Shown: positions 43,444-55,974 of the stretch, piece by piece
Layout of the letters: each line of letters begins with the position of its first letter
How positions within the stretch are numbered: position 1 is the stretch's first letter
DNA from: Cryptomeria japonica
Lineage: Eukaryota > Streptophyta > Pinopsida > Cupressales > Cupressaceae
NCBI RefSeq assembly: GCF_030272615.1
Contig: NC_081415.1
Location: forward strand, 506,679,373-506,743,372
Reading direction: 5' to 3'
Length of the DNA stretch: 64,000 nt
Made by a program: the position numbers and the translations under genes
The notes under the pieces: generated by a model
Database searches by the model: none
The model's input: only the letters and a program-made list of their open reading frames with translations
Told to the model about the DNA's origin: nothing

Positions 43444-45180
43444 GTGGTTGGTTGTGTGGGGTTGTTTATACCCTAGGCTTGGGTGTGGATGAGTGGCAGA
43501 GTTTTGGGAGCGGCTCCTTTGGCGGCTGGTGTTCTCTTTTGGAGACACCCACTCCCCCGTGTGATGATCCTATTTTTTCAGGTGTTTGAGACTTTTGAGC
43601 TCTTTGCGATGGGAGACAGTTGTTGCCCTGCTTCATGAGGATGGGGGTCCATTTATGGTCTATGATGGGAGTGGAGGGGAACTGACTTGGTTGCCTCTCT
43701 AGTGTTTGTTTGGGGCTTTTGCTTGCCACCTTTTATCTTTGTGCTCTCTTGGCATGGAGGGGAGGTTTGGGATCTGGGTGGTGTTTCTAGGGCCTGGTTA
43801 TTTTCTAAGTTGGGTGTGCGTAGAGGGATGTGTTGAAGGGGTGTTGTTCTCTATTAGGCCCTGATGGCCTCTTCTGTGGTGGTTTGGCTAGGTGATCTAG
43901 TCCAGACTTCTGATGGGTTCTTCCCTTTTGAGGTCTTTGTCCAGATTGGGTCGTGTCTGTCTGTGGGATTGATGGATGACTTTTTCCTGCACAACTTTGT
44001 GATCGTTCGGGGGTTTGTTTGCTTTCCCGATTTCTCTCTCTATTTTCTCTCTTTTGGGTCAGGTGTTGAGATTTCTATTGAGGTGATCCCAACCCCTTTT
44101 GAGGTGGAGTTATTTCTCGCTCTTCTTCCCAAGAGCAGATGGAGGGAGTTTTTTTGAATGGCTGCCTTCCTTCGGTGATTGATCTGGTCTCTTTTCTTCA
44201 TGGTTATGGGTTTTTTGGGTTTGGGGAGCCTGTTAAAACCTAGTGGGGTGGATTTCTTTGGTCTTGAGTTATGTATGATAGCCCCTATTTTCTTTTTTCA
44301 ACAAAAGGTTAAGGGAGCCTTTTCAAAAACCTTATTTTTGATTGTTTTGGGAACTGATCTTTTCTATGCTTGTTTGGTTTATCCTAGTTCCCATTTTGAT
44401 GTTGGTACTTTTATCCCTATCTACCGTAGCTTCATGGATCAGTTTATTATGCTTTTATATCTGCATCTTGGGGTTTCTTCAATTAGTCCTATTAAGGTGG
44501 ACCTCTCTTCTATGGAGGTGGAGATGGAGGTAGTTGGAGGAGACCTTTCTCTTATTGAGTTGGATTCAGATGTTGTTGGTTACACCTGGAAGCCTATATC
44601 TATTGCTGAAGGTACTGGGTGTTGTGTTAAGACCCTATTAGGTTGTGGGAGCCTCTTAAAACCCTCTCTCGAGGTTAAGGGAGCCTGGAAAAGCCCTTGT
44701 TTTTCTACTTTGGACAGGCTGGATGTTGGCAATTTTCAAGGGCCTAGTTTGGCCAGTTTGTGTTTTTGGTCAGGTTTAGGTTTTATTGCTGGTGAGCTGG
44801 AAATTGCGTTACAGGTTAAGGGAGCTTGGAAAAACCCTATTTTTTTGCTGGTGGTGCCAGATAAACCCTCGTTTTATGCTTCTCAGGTCTATAAGGCAGT
44901 TTAGATATGTTGTGGTTGCCAACTTGGTTTGTATTATTTTTCTTTTGTCTGGATGGCGGTTGTTTCATTTTGGTTGCTCTATCCTACAGCCTTTGGTGCC
45001 ACGAGTGGTGTATTCCTTTTGTATATGATTGTGGCTTTGCTACTGGTTAGCTCTATTGTATCTATCTGCAGTGTCCCTTTGATGGTTTTAGATCCATGAA
45101 ATATCCGAGGGTTTCAGGTCCCTTCAAAACCTGTTGTACAGGGTTTTTGGTCCCCTCAAAACCTGTTTATCCTAATAAAA
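43444..45180 (+). mobile_element. Non-LTR element of unknown type, 1.7 kb
   Basis: An 18-bp TSD (AACACACATTTTTCCTAT) lies at 43426-43443 and 45181-45198, and the unit ends CCTAATAAA, so target-primed retrotransposition is likely. It is G/T-rich on the plus strand. Open frames of 97 aa (43864) and 241 aa (44179) show no domain. A motif GTTAAGGGAGCCTGGAAAAG recurs with variations at about 44228, 44307, 44644, 44673 and 44815. The last 80 bp repeat TCAAAACCTGTT twice. It may be a non-autonomous LINE derivative. Confidence 0.65.
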
Positions 45181-45743
45181 AACACACATTTTTCCTATAG
45201 GAAATTGGACATGATATTCATCTATGGAGTAGCTTGGGTGTGTTATTCACCAATGAAATGTTATGCGATGAGCACTTGAATAAGAGAGTATATCTACAAG
45301 TTGGTAAGCAACTGGAAATTTAAATGCATTAAGATGTAACAAGTTTCAAGTGTTGTGGAGGATAGCGTGCATGCAGGCTCTCGTGGGAGGCCGAGCTAGG
45401 ACTTCGATGCCCTAGCTCGAGGGAGGTGAAGCTGCAGGTGGGTCATCAGGGGAGGGAAGTGCAGGCACGACAGGGGTGTGGAGTTGTAGGCGGGGTTGGG
45501 CAGGGTTCGGCGGAGGGAGTGGAGGGTGAAACGGGAGGCTGCGGGTGAAGCGGTGACTGCGAGCGACTGGGCTTTGGGGTTGCTGCAGGTCATGGGCATT
45601 CAGGGGGACAGGGGTTTCGATAGGTTCCCTCTCACGGTGGGCTTGGGGGGTGGGGTTGCGGGTTCAGTGCTTTCCCGAGTGGCCCTTTGGGGTGTGGGCC
45701 TTTTTTTATATTTTTTTATCTTGTATAATTTTTCGGAGCTCTG

Positions 45744-47171
45744 ATGACGAGTGTTGGTGGTGAGGACTCACAAGTACCTCCAGCCATGGATTTTTGCGCT
45801 ACAGTGGGCTCAAAACCCCCATTCCAGAGTATAAAGACTTTTAATATTAACCTTTTCTCATCTGAATCAGGTTCAGGGATTGCTGGTAGTTCTCGCATTA
45901 TGAAGATTAATGGTTGTCTGGAGAGATGCAGGGAGAGACCGAAGTTGGTTATTCCTCATGAGTTGATAGCTGAAGACGTTGAGTAATTTTCAAAACACTC
46001 GCTTTATTGCAAGTTTTTGGGAATGAGGGTTTCTTTGCAGTTTTTGGAAAACTGGGCGTAGAGGACTTGGGCTCCGGAAGGGGAAATGGAGATTATGATG
46101 CTGGCAAACAACTATTTCATGGTTACCTTCAAATGCACCAAGGATCGCAATAGGGTATTTGAAGGAGGCCCATATTTTTACAACCAGGTGGGGTTGTTCA
46201 TCAAACCTTGGCATGCGGGGTTTAACCCTTTGGAGGAGCTCCCAAATAGGGTTCCAGTGTGGGTTCGTTTGCCACGTTTTCCTGTGGAATGCTATCGGGA
46301 GGATGTGCTATGGTTGTTGGCCGCACTGCTTGGGAAGCTAGTGGGATCTTCAACGCAAACCCTAGGGAGAAAGGTAATGACCTTTGCACGTATCTGTATT
46401 GAAATTGATCTTAGTAAACCTTTTCTAGATGTTATAGATATGTGTGCGGGCTCTTATTCATGGGTTCAACAGCTAGATTACGAGACTTTACCTTTTCATT
46501 GTCATCTATGTCATGAGTATGGTCATTTACAGCGTAAGTGCCCTAGATATAAACCGGTGGTATGCCAACCTCAACAACAGGCCTAGAGTCAAGATAAGGC
46601 TGATAAAGGAAAAGCTACTATGTCGGTCGAGGTAGAGGGTGCTGATGGTTTTGTCTTAGTTAAGACAAGGAACATGAATCAATGACAAAAGAGGTCCTTA
46701 CAAGAGAGACAAGAGGAGGATACCTTTAACAGATTTGAGGCCTTGGACGACCTTAGCCATCAGGAAGTGAATCTGGGGTTAACTCCTTTGGACTAAGGTG
46801 CATCAGGGGGGGGGTCTGGAAAGAGGTATTGAGGATTTTACCCAGGCCCTGCAAGTGATTGGAAGCCAACAAATGGAGATGGATCAGACAGTAGGGGTCT
46901 AGTTGGGAATCATTCCTGGTTCAGAGGTAAATTTGGTTGGGGGGGAGGGCTCTCCGATAGCCCTGAAATTGAACTGGTTGGGGCTAAAAGTAACAAGTCT
47001 TCCATTCACCTGGGTCTACATCAAAAAGATATTAAGAAAAGTGCTATGAAGAAGAACTCAAAGGTTGGCAGAAAGAAGGATTTGGATAAAATCAAATTGA
47101 TGGGTGAAAATTTGGTTGAGTGAGGGTCAGTAAAGACTTTGGATTCTCACTTTTCCAATCCTCCTAAATGA
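45744..47171 (+). pseudogene. LINE-D ORF1
   Basis: Starts MTSVGGEDSQVPPAMDF. Stops at 45984 and about 46059 precede the best-kept part (46086-46586): NNYFMVTFKCTKDRNRVFEGGPYF and VPVWVRLPRFPVECYRED of the DUF4283-like region, then a CCHC knuckle CHLCHEYGHLQRKC near 46500. The later part is Lys-rich and disturbed around a G run at 46807-46815. In the original frame the terminal TGA (47169) overlaps the ORF2 start as ATGA. Confidence 0.75.
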
Positions 47172-50100
47172 TTGTGATCTCATGGAATGTAAGGGGCTTG
47201 AATAGTGGCCCTAGACAAAAAGTTATTCCGGATTTGATTAGGAATCATTCACCCGAGGTCCCGTTCTTGCAAGAAACTAAACTCTCGGTGGAGAGTATGA
47301 TGGGTCTAGTGCCGAAGCTCTTGGGGTCAGGTGAATGTCAGTGTATTGGGGCTGCTGGTTCCTCTGGAGGGGTGGCCTATCTTTGGAACCCTTCAAGGAT
47401 TTGCCTTGTTTGGTGGGTGGCTTCTAGATCTTCACTATCCAGGGTTGCCTCCAATCTTGAGACTGGAGATCTTATTTTGTTTACTAATATATATGCTCCC
47501 ACCGATCTTCAGGACAAACAAAACTTCTGGTCTCATATTTCTTGTATGCGAAGGCTGATCCCTTTCCATTCTTGGATTATGGCAGGAGATTTTAATGCTA
47601 TCCTTGAGTTGGGTGAGAAGAAGGGGGTGTCATGTAGTTGGAGCCCTCTTCTCTCCTTTTTCGTGATAGTATTTCATCATTGTATCTTGTTGACATTAAG
47701 CCTGGTAATGGTTTGTTCACTTGGAACAATAGGAGAGTGGGGGAGTGTTGGATTGCAGAGAGGTTGGACCGATTTCTGGTTTCTAGTTTTTGGGTTGGTG
47801 GGGGTGGTCCACAAGTTCTAAGATTCTTGACTGGAGAGGGTCAGACCACTGGCCTATCAAGTTGGTTTCTCCTTCTTCCCGGGTTGCTCGCTCTCCTTCA
47901 TTCAAATTCCAACTTATGTGGCTTCGGGATCCTGCTTTGCCGACTCTTGTTGAGTAGTGGTGGAGGAAGGGGAGGCCGACCTTTGACACTACTATGTATA
48001 CTTTTGTCAAGAAGTTGTAGTTTGTTAAGTTCCAGCTTAAACAATGGAATTAGCAGGGTTTCGGGAACATTTTTCACACTAAGAAAGCTGCCCAAACAAT
48101 GTTAAATGGCATCACCAGTGAAATCAGAGAGCATGGTTTGTCTGAAGCTTTGCTTAGGGAGGAGGAGAGGGTTGTCAAGGCTTTAGAGGAATGGGAGCTC
48201 AGGGAAGAAATTTACTGGAAATAAAGAGCCTGTATTGATTGGCTTCAAGTGGGCGATAAGAACATGACTTTCTTTTTCAACTCTGTGAAAGCAAGACGTC
48301 ATGGAAATTTTATTCTTCCTCTGGTCAATGATAGAGGTGAGGTGTTATTATCCTTGTAGGAGATATCTAGGGAGGCTTTACAGTATTTTCAATCCCTCTT
48401 CAGTGAGGATTCTCAGGGGGAATCAGTGGAGAACCAGGTTCTTGCTTGTATTCCTCCTCTTTTTACTGGGGAGATGAATGAGCAGCTTATGGGCCCTATT
48501 TTGCTGGAAGAACTCGAGAGGATTGTTTTTCATATGAGGAAAGGAAAATCCCCTGGACCGGATGGGTTCCCGGTTGAATTCTTTCAAGATTTTTGGGATA
48601 TCATCAAACTGGACTTACTGGAAGTAGTCCAAGAGTCCCAGAGGAATAAACAGATGCTTCCGGCCTTAAATGCGACTTTCATTGCGCTTATCCCTAAGTG
48701 TGAGGGGGCTGACAGGTTAGGCCAGTTCTGCCCTATATCTCTCTGCAATGTGATTTATAAGATTATCTCTAAGTTGATTGTAGAGAGGCTGAAGAAGTGT
48801 CTGGGGGGTGTTATCTCTGAGGGACAAAGTGGGTTTGTGGAAGGGTGTCGAATTCTAGATTGTGTGGTCATTTCTACAGAGTCCATTCATTTTATGGCAA
48901 CCTCCAAGGAAAAAGCTATGTTTATCAAGTTGGACATGGCTAAGGCTTACGATAGAGTTCATTGGTCATTCCTCCAGAAGATGCTTAGGGCTTTTGGCTT
49001 TGCTAAGGAATGGATTCAATGGGTTATGAGTGGAGTTATGTCCACCTCTTTCTCAGTGCTAATCAATGGGGATCATATTGAGTTGTTTGGTGCATCTAGG
49101 GGCCTTCGTCAGGGGGACCCCCTCTACCCTTACTCATTCATTCTCTTGGTCGAGGGCCTGGGGAGGGTGATCAAGCATAATGTGCGTTAGGGCAGTATTC
49201 AGGGTTGGAGCTGGGGTAATGACTTGCAACTGTAGTCTCATTTGCAATTTGTTGATGACACGACCTTGATGGGACTTGCTCGAATCAGAGAAGCTACGAA
49301 TCTGCGTAAGGTTTTAGATGTTTATCTGGCGGCCTCGGGCCAGTTGATCAATGAAGATAAAAATTCTATCATTTTCTTCAACACCCCCGAACTATTCAAA
49401 GGAGGATTGCTCTTATCTTGAGATTCCAAGTTGGCTCTTTGCCCTTGACTTATTTGGGTATTCCTATCTCTCCTGGTAACCCCCCTCGGGAGTCATGACA
49501 GGGTATCTTGGATAAATTTTGTTTGAAGGTTGAATATTGGACTCATAGATGGTTTTCATTTGCTAGGAGGGTTCAATTGATTCAGTCGGTGGTTTAGGCT
49601 CTTCTGATCTATCGATGTATGCTTCAAGTGGCTCCTAAGTGGTTCTTGAAGGGCTTGGACTCTTTAGCAATACAATTCTTATGGGCAGGCAATCTATCCT
49701 CATCCAAATGGAGCCTTGTCAATTGGGACTTGGTATGTAGCTCGAAGCAATTGGGGGGGCTTGGTTTAAGGCAGGCTATTCTATTCAGGGAGGCGCTGGC
49801 AGCGAAATTATACTGGAGGTGGTGTGTCGAGAAGGATTGTGGTTGGGCTAAGATTTTGGCCTTCAAATATATGCAGAGTATCCCTATATGGGAGGTCCCA
49901 AGATATCTGCTTGAGGATAAAGGCTCTACGATTTGGTATACTCTCAAGAAGGGGGCCTCTCTAATTAAGGAAGGTCTCTTTTGGATCTGCAGGAGGGGGG
50001 AAGAGGTCCTTTTCTGGAACAACTCTTGGAATGGGTATCCCCCCATCCTTGATCAGTTTCCTAATCTTGGGAACCTTTGCTAGAGGTTTTTGGAGGTAGG

Positions 50101-51466
50101 GTGGTCAAGGGTGAGTGATTTCAAGACTGTTTACAGGTGTGGGTGGCTGGAGATGGAGCGGTGGAAGGATCCTAATGAGTGGTCGGTTGCTGGGATGGAG
50201 GAGGACTGTGTTGAGTTACAAGGCATTCTGGCGAGTAGACACTGTAGTGGCATCAAGGGTAGGGATGGACTTGCTTGGTCTCCGAATCCTAAGGGCATCT
50301 TTATTGTAGCTAGTGGATACAGGGAACTGTTGAACTAAAGATTGGAGGGAAGAGAGGTGCACTAGTGGAAATAGGTTTGGAACAATTCTTCTTGGCCAAA
50401 GTGCAACTACTTCTCTTGGACTCTGGCCTTGAATAGATGCCTAACTTAGGATAACATTCGCAAGTGGGGATTCTTGGGGCCTTCAATTTGTGCTTTGTGT
50501 GGTATTGGGGAGGAAGACTCCTCACATCTGTTCTTCAGATGCCCCTTCTCTATGCTTATTTGGCATTACTGGTGGGGGGTGTGGAAGTGTCCTTGTGTTC
50601 ACGTAGAGTCTCTGGTGGAGTTTTGGAGTAGTTTGGGCAGACCTCCTATCTTTTCCCCCTTCTTTCAGACGGTCTGGTATATTGGGCCCATTTTCATTCT
50701 CTGGTAGATCTGGCTTGAGAGGAAAAAAATGATATTTCGTGAGGCCAGACTGTTAGTGCAACAAGTGTGGAATATAATCATGGTTATGATTCAGGAGACG
50801 GTGGAAGCTAAATGTGAGGTGAATTTTCCTTTGGATAGAGATGAGGCAAATATCCTGAGTAGGTTTGGCTGGCAGGAGTTGTCTCCCACCCCTGCTTGTG
50901 TCAGAAGAGGTAGGTGTGCTATGAAGAAGGTCCAAAGGGTGGGAAGGTGGAGACCCCCCCAGGATGAGATTATCAAGATTAACATTGATGGCTCCTCTGG
51001 GGGTAACCTAGGCCCTGCAAGGGTTGGTGGTGTTGGTAGGAATTGTTTGGGGGAGGTGGTTTTCTTCTTTTCGATGCATAAAGGGAGGCAATCTAATAAT
51101 TTTATGGAGGGACTTGCTATTCTCTATGCCCTGGAGAGAACTTGGGAGTTGGGTAGAAGGAGGGTTATTTGTGAATCGGATTCACAAATTATTATGAATT
51201 TGTTGACTAAGAAGGAGGTGAGTGGGATTCATTGGCAGCTGACAAGGATTGTTCATCAGATTCTTCAAATTAGTTCTTTAATCGAGTAGGTGTCCTTCAT
51301 CCACATTCCTCGTGAATGGGATAGAGCAGCTGATTATTTGGCTAAGTGGGCTTCGAAACATGACAATGATTGGAAATTTGAAGGTTGGAAGCATCTTTCC
51401 CTGGATTATTGTGAGGTCTTGCAGAAGATTTTTGCTGAGGATATGGATAGTAATGATGTGGGCTGA
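47168..51466 (+). pseudogene. LINE-D ORF2, endonuclease-RT-RNase H
   Basis: The start MIVISWNVRGLNS keeps the endonuclease Asn. QETKLS, NIYAPT, MAGDFNAIL and, after a frameshift near 47640, FTWNNRR and DHWPIKL follow. The RT is best preserved at 48426-49190: GKSPGPDGFPVEFFQDFW, LSLCN-like ISLCNVIYKIISK, KLDMAKAYDRVHW and GLRQGDPLYPYSF. An intact FVDDT follows at about 49248 after two stops. Later pieces are 49619-50083, the CALCGIGEEDSSHLFFRC zinc-binding segment (about 50490) and RNase H (KINIDGSSGGN, CESDSQ, then EWDRAADYLAKWA after a TAG at 51287). It ends near 51464. Confidence 0.9.
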
Positions 51467-51697
51467 TCTTGGTCAGAGCCAGAGGCTCTTTTTGGGAGCC
51501 TTGGGGCTTGGGCCCTCCTTGTAATTTTTGTGTTTGTGTTTCAATAAAGTTTTTACCCCTTTGATTCAAAAAAAAAAAATTCAAGTGTTGTGATACAAAG
51601 TTCATGTCAATTCACATGTGGCAATGTTTTGGTAGCAACCACAATTTATTTGGAAGGGAACTCATAGCCACATACTTATTTTAGTGCTACTAGAAGC

Positions 51698-52156
51698 TGT
51701 TAGGGTTTCAAGCAGATTTGAAGCAAAAATGAACTAACAATTATATGCAGATTTAAATACAAAAAGACAAAGAAATAAAATAGGACATAGATAACATAGA
51801 GATTTAACGTGGTTCACCCAGAATGGGTTACGTCCACCATACACAGCCGTCCAATCTTTCTTATTATCCAGCAAAAATAGTACATCAACCTTACAATGCC
51901 TTAAGCATCCCAGCCGCTTATAACATGCATTTTTAGGGCAACAAACAAAGTCGGCCTTTTTAGGGTTTTATTACAATGTCGGTTTTCATCAATGAAAAAT
52001 GGCAAAAAAAAATTTCTCGGGGGCTACCACCCCCGAACCCCCACTTTTCTCGGGAGCTACCGCCCTTGAACCCTTGCTCGAGGCCCAGCCCCAGACCCCG
52101 ACGAGGATACGTGCAGAGTGTACAGTACTTTGCTGATCAACCGCCACATTTCAACA
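51698..52156 (-). repeat. Copia-2 3' LTR (459 bp)
   Basis: Aligns throughout with the 5' LTR with scattered substitutions, mainly transitions. The flanking purine-tract region is duplicated: CAATCTCCCACTTGGAGACT at 52155 and CAATCTCTGACTTGGAGACT at 52194. Confidence 0.92.
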
Positions 52157-52293
52157 ATCTCCCACTTGGAGACTGATCAGGCTCCACATCGAACAATCTC
52201 TGACTTGGAGACTGATACTTACATGACACCACTGTACATACAACATCCGTTGGATAAAACACTAGGACTTAACTGGTATAAATTCCATAATTA

Positions 52294-53724
52294 TCAATCA
52301 AGAAGACCAACAGAAACTGATGAAGAAATCAGCTTCTCCTGTGGAATTGCCTTTGTGAACATATCAACAGGATTCTCACTTGTGTGAATCTTCTCAAGCT
52401 GTAACTGACCCTCCTCCAAAACAGTATGGATGAAGTGGTACCTGAGCTGAATGTGCTTTGTCCTTGAATGAAAAGCAGAGTTCTTTGCAAGATGAATGGC
52501 ACTCTGGCTATCAGTATACAATGGGCTATCCTCTTGTGTCTGACCCAATTCCTTTAGAAAACATTGCAGCCAAATCATCTCCTTGCTGGCTTCTGTAGCA
52601 GCAACACACTCAGCTTCAGTGGTTGAAAGTGCAACAACCTTTTGCAGCCTAGAAATCCAACTGACTGCAGTTCCCCCTATAGTAAAAACATACCCTGTAG
52701 TACTCCTCCGTGAATCAATATCACCCGCCGGATCAGAGTCAACAAATCCACTCAGAGCAGCATTAGATCCTTTGAAACATAATGTCTTCGTAGTAGTTCC
52801 TTTCAAATACCGAAGAATCCATTTCACAGCATTCCAATGTTCCATACCTGGATTACTTATAAACCTGCTCACAACTCCCACTGCATGTGCAATATCTGGC
52901 CTTGTGCATACCATTGCATACATCAGACTGCCAACAGCTGATGAATACGGGATGTTAGACATTTTATTAACCTCTTCCTATGCCTTTGGGCACATCTCCT
53001 TAGTCAATTTGAAATGACTAGCCAAAGGTGTACTAACTGCTTTTGCATCCTGCATGTTAAATCTTTTCAACACCTTCTTTATATACTCACTTTGGGAAAA
53101 ATTCAAGGTTCTATTTTTCCTGTCCCGTGTAATCCTCATACCGAGAATTTGCTTAGCTGCACCCAAATTGTTCATAGCAAATGACCTGGCTAATTTCTGT
53201 TTAAGATCATTTATATGTTGCATGTTAGACCCAGCAACAAGCATGTCATCAACATAAAGCAACAGGATGATATAACTGCCATTATCAAATCTCTTAAGAT
53301 ATACACAATGATCAGAATGACATCTATGATAACCGTGTTCAGCCATGAAACTATCAAATTTTAAATACCATTGTCGGGGTGCTTGCTTTAGGCCATACAG
53401 ACTTTTCTTCAACCTGGACACCAAGTTCTCCTTACCTTTGACCTCATATCCCTGTGGTTGCAACATGTAAATTTCCTCCTCCAAATCTCCATGGAGAAAA
53501 GCTGTTTTGACATCTAATTGTTCAAGATGTAAATCATCTGCAGCCACAAGACTAAGTATAGTTCTAATTGAAGTCATTTTTACAACTGGAGAAAATATTT
53601 CATCATAATCTATACCCTTTTTTTGTGCAAAACCTTTTATCACAAGTCTGGCTTTATATCTGTTCTTGCTGAGCATCAGGTACCTGTGGCATTTCTTTTT
53701 CAGGAATCTCACCCAACACCACAT
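52294..53724 (-). pseudogene. pol: Copia-2 reverse transcriptase and RNase H
   Basis: RT (52978-53724) reads KARLVIKGFAQKKGIDY, VKMTSIRTILSLVAADD, LEQLDVKTAFLHGDLEEE, SLYGLKQAPRQW and the intact catalytic YVDDM. A TAG at 52978 replaces Gln in KA(Q)EEV. RNase H (52294-52962) has DSDPAGDIDSRRSTTGY, STTEAECVA, YTDSQSAIHLAKN and RTKHIQLRYHF. The first residues of the RT frame are out-of-frame linker sequence fused by the 290-bp deletion. Confidence 0.92.
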
Positions 53725-53760
53725 ATCTTGTTTGTCCTGTTCATGCTTATTTTCCTACAT

Positions 53761-55038
53761 CTATTCTTTATACATAACCTTCTCATTGAATATAACATCT
53801 CTACTTCTAATTATTTTCTTATTTTCAAAATCCCATAACTGATAGCCATATTCATCTATCCCATATCCAATGAAGGTACATTTCTGAGATTTAGCATCAA
53901 TCTTGGTTCTGTTTTCTTTATCAATATGGACAAAAGCTTCACAACCAAAGGTTTTCAGAAAAGAATAATTTACCTTTTTACCAATCCATGCCTCCTCTAG
54001 AATACCACCATCCAAAGGGGTTGAAGGTCCTCTATTTATCAAATAGATAATAGTATGTACAACATCTGCCCAAAAATATAAGGGCAATCCAGCATGCAAT
54101 CTCATGCTCCTTGTGTGTTCCATGATAGCCCTATTCATTCTCTCTGACACACCATTTTCCTGTGGAGTTCTTGGAACTGTCTTATGCTTTCGAATCCCAT
54201 TTAAGGAGCAGTAATCTTCAAATGCTTTGCTGCAATACTCACCTCCATTATCCGATCTGAGACACTTCAACTTTTTCCCTGTCTCATTCTCAACCAAAGC
54301 TTTCCTTTTCTTAAAAGTTTCAAAAACATCTGATTTTTGTTTTAGGAAATATACCCATGTTTTTCTGGTTGAGTCATCAATAAAAATAACATAATAACAA
54401 GAGCCACCAAGAGATGATACCTGAGTCGGTCCCCATACATCTGAATGCACAAGCTCTAACTTGTCACTCTTCTTCTCTTTCCCAACCTTAAGAAATCTGA
54501 CTCTTTTCTATTTACCATAAACACAGTTTTCACATTACTCTAAATCAATCTTCTTTAGTCTTGGCAATAGATTTTTGGAGTGAAGGATTTTCATCCCTTT
54601 CTCACTCATGTGCCCAAGCCTATGGTGCCACATTATCGAATCTGTTCTTGCAACATTTATTATTGTTGTCCCTACAGTAACTTTATCTGTAGCAGCTAAG
54701 GTAGAGTAAGTGTTACCAGTACACAGATATAATGTGCCTACCTTCGCACCTTTAGCTACTACTAATGATCCTTTAGTGACCTTCCACATACTTTCTAAGA
54801 AGGTAACTATGCAACCTTCACTACCTAATTGCCCTGCAGAAATTAAATTAGGAACATGTCTTACCTCCTGCAGAAACCAGTCATTACCATTCTGCAACTT
54901 GATCTTTATCTTTCCTTTTCCAACAATTTGACAGGGCTCATCATCACCCAAATATACCTGTCCAAAATCACCTTGAACATAATCTAGAAAATATTTTCTA
55001 TGGGGTGTAGCATGAAATGAAGCCCCAGAATCTATTAC
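53761..55038 (-). pseudogene. pol: Copia-2 protease and integrase
   Basis: The protease motif VIDSGASFHATP follows the gag stop. LGDDEPCQIVGKGKIKIK is present, and the LRRN of Copia-1 is missing (12-bp deletion). The HHCC region contains two stops (CENCVYGK then TAG). The integrase core (53761-54450) is open with SDVWGP, RSDNGGEY and PQENGVSERMNR, so the D,D,E residues are kept. It ends NEKVMYKE then TAG, as in Copia-1. Confidence 0.9.
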
Positions 55039-55914
55039 TCAGGAATCATTAACATTATCCAAACATAAGATTAAAGCATCTTGTAAAGTATTACTTGTAA
55101 TATTAGCTTCCTTACTATCATTTTCATTTTTGTCTCCTTCTTTGTTTTTCCGAGACCAACAGTCTTTCTTTAGATGACCAGGCTTTCCACAGTACCAGCA
55201 ATCTTTCTTTCCTCTAGATTGAGAGCATCCTTTCTTTGACTTCCCTCGTGACTTCTCTTTCCCAAGGCCTTTTTCTCTTTCCTTTGATCTTCCTCTATTC
55301 TCCACATTCAAAACACTACCCGATGATGTTGGAGTCTCACCTGTGCTTTTCCTTTGCATTTCCTCGCTTAGGATAACACCAACAATATCATCAAATACCA
55401 AAGTATTTTTACCAGAGACAGAGTTACTTATAGCCATAACCAAGCTATTCCAGCTTTCTGGCAAAGAACATAAAATCAAGAGAGCCCTAACCTCTTCTGC
55501 AAAGGTAATTTTTACCGAAGACAATTGACTGGTAATTGTATTAAATTCATTTAAATGCTTTGCTATAGATCCTCCCTCACTCATTTTCAAATTAAACAAA
55601 CGCTTCATAAGAAATACCTTATTCAAAGCCGAGGGTTTCTCATACAACTTAGCCAATGTTGCCATCAAATCTACAGTCGTTTTTGCTTCTGTTATATTGA
55701 ATGCTACAGATGACGCAAGGCACAATCGAATGGATCTCAGTGCCTTTCTATCTAAAATGTCCCACTCTTCATCTGATATTGTGGTCGGTTTCTTTGCCTT
55801 TCCTTCCAATGGCCGCGACAAGTCTTTTTGATACAGGTAATCCTCCATCTGCATTTTCTATAACTGATAAATCTGGCCATTAAATTTTTCGACCTTGAAT
55901 TTGGAATCCTCCAT
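55039..55914 (-). pseudogene. gag: Copia-2 gag
   Basis: The copia gag begins MEDSKFKVEKFNGQ near 55914. A TAG replaces the Trp codon of the LLWK motif near 55858, and the frame is then open for 271 codons. [27 protein letters not shown], an Arg/Lys/Ser-rich linker and CCHC knuckle [14 protein letters not shown] follow. Unlike Copia-1 the frame continues into the protease, but a stop (TGA for Trp, about 55038) lies just before VIDSGAS. Confidence 0.9.
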
Positions 55915-55960
55915 TGCTCCCACTCAAATTTGAAAGTCTTGCCAATTTACAGAAAACCTC

Positions 55961-55972
55961 AATCTGATACCA
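55961..55972 (-). other. Copia-2 primer-binding site
   Basis: TGGTATCAGATT on the minus strand, 2 nt inside the 5' LTR. It matches the initiator-Met tRNA complement in the first 10 bases. Confidence 0.88.
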
Positions 55973-55974
55973 AT

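Larger units (their letters stand above)
45358..51579 (+). mobile_element. LINE-D, L1-type LINE without ORF3
   Basis: The 13-bp TSD TTCAAGTGTTGTG lies at 45345-45357 and 51580-51592. It ends with CAATAAAG, TTTGATTC and a run of 12-13 A. It has ORF1 and ORF2 with several frameshifts. After the RNase H region only about 115 bp remain before the A tail, so it lacks ORF3, unlike LINE-A, B and C. The 5' part (45380-45720) is GC-rich compared with surroundings. Confidence 0.92.

Noticed and set aside
44179-44904. 241-aa hydrophobic frame
   Set aside because: Lies in a G/T-rich retroposed unit. The apparent hydrophobicity follows from base composition and no domain is visible, so it is not called as a gene.
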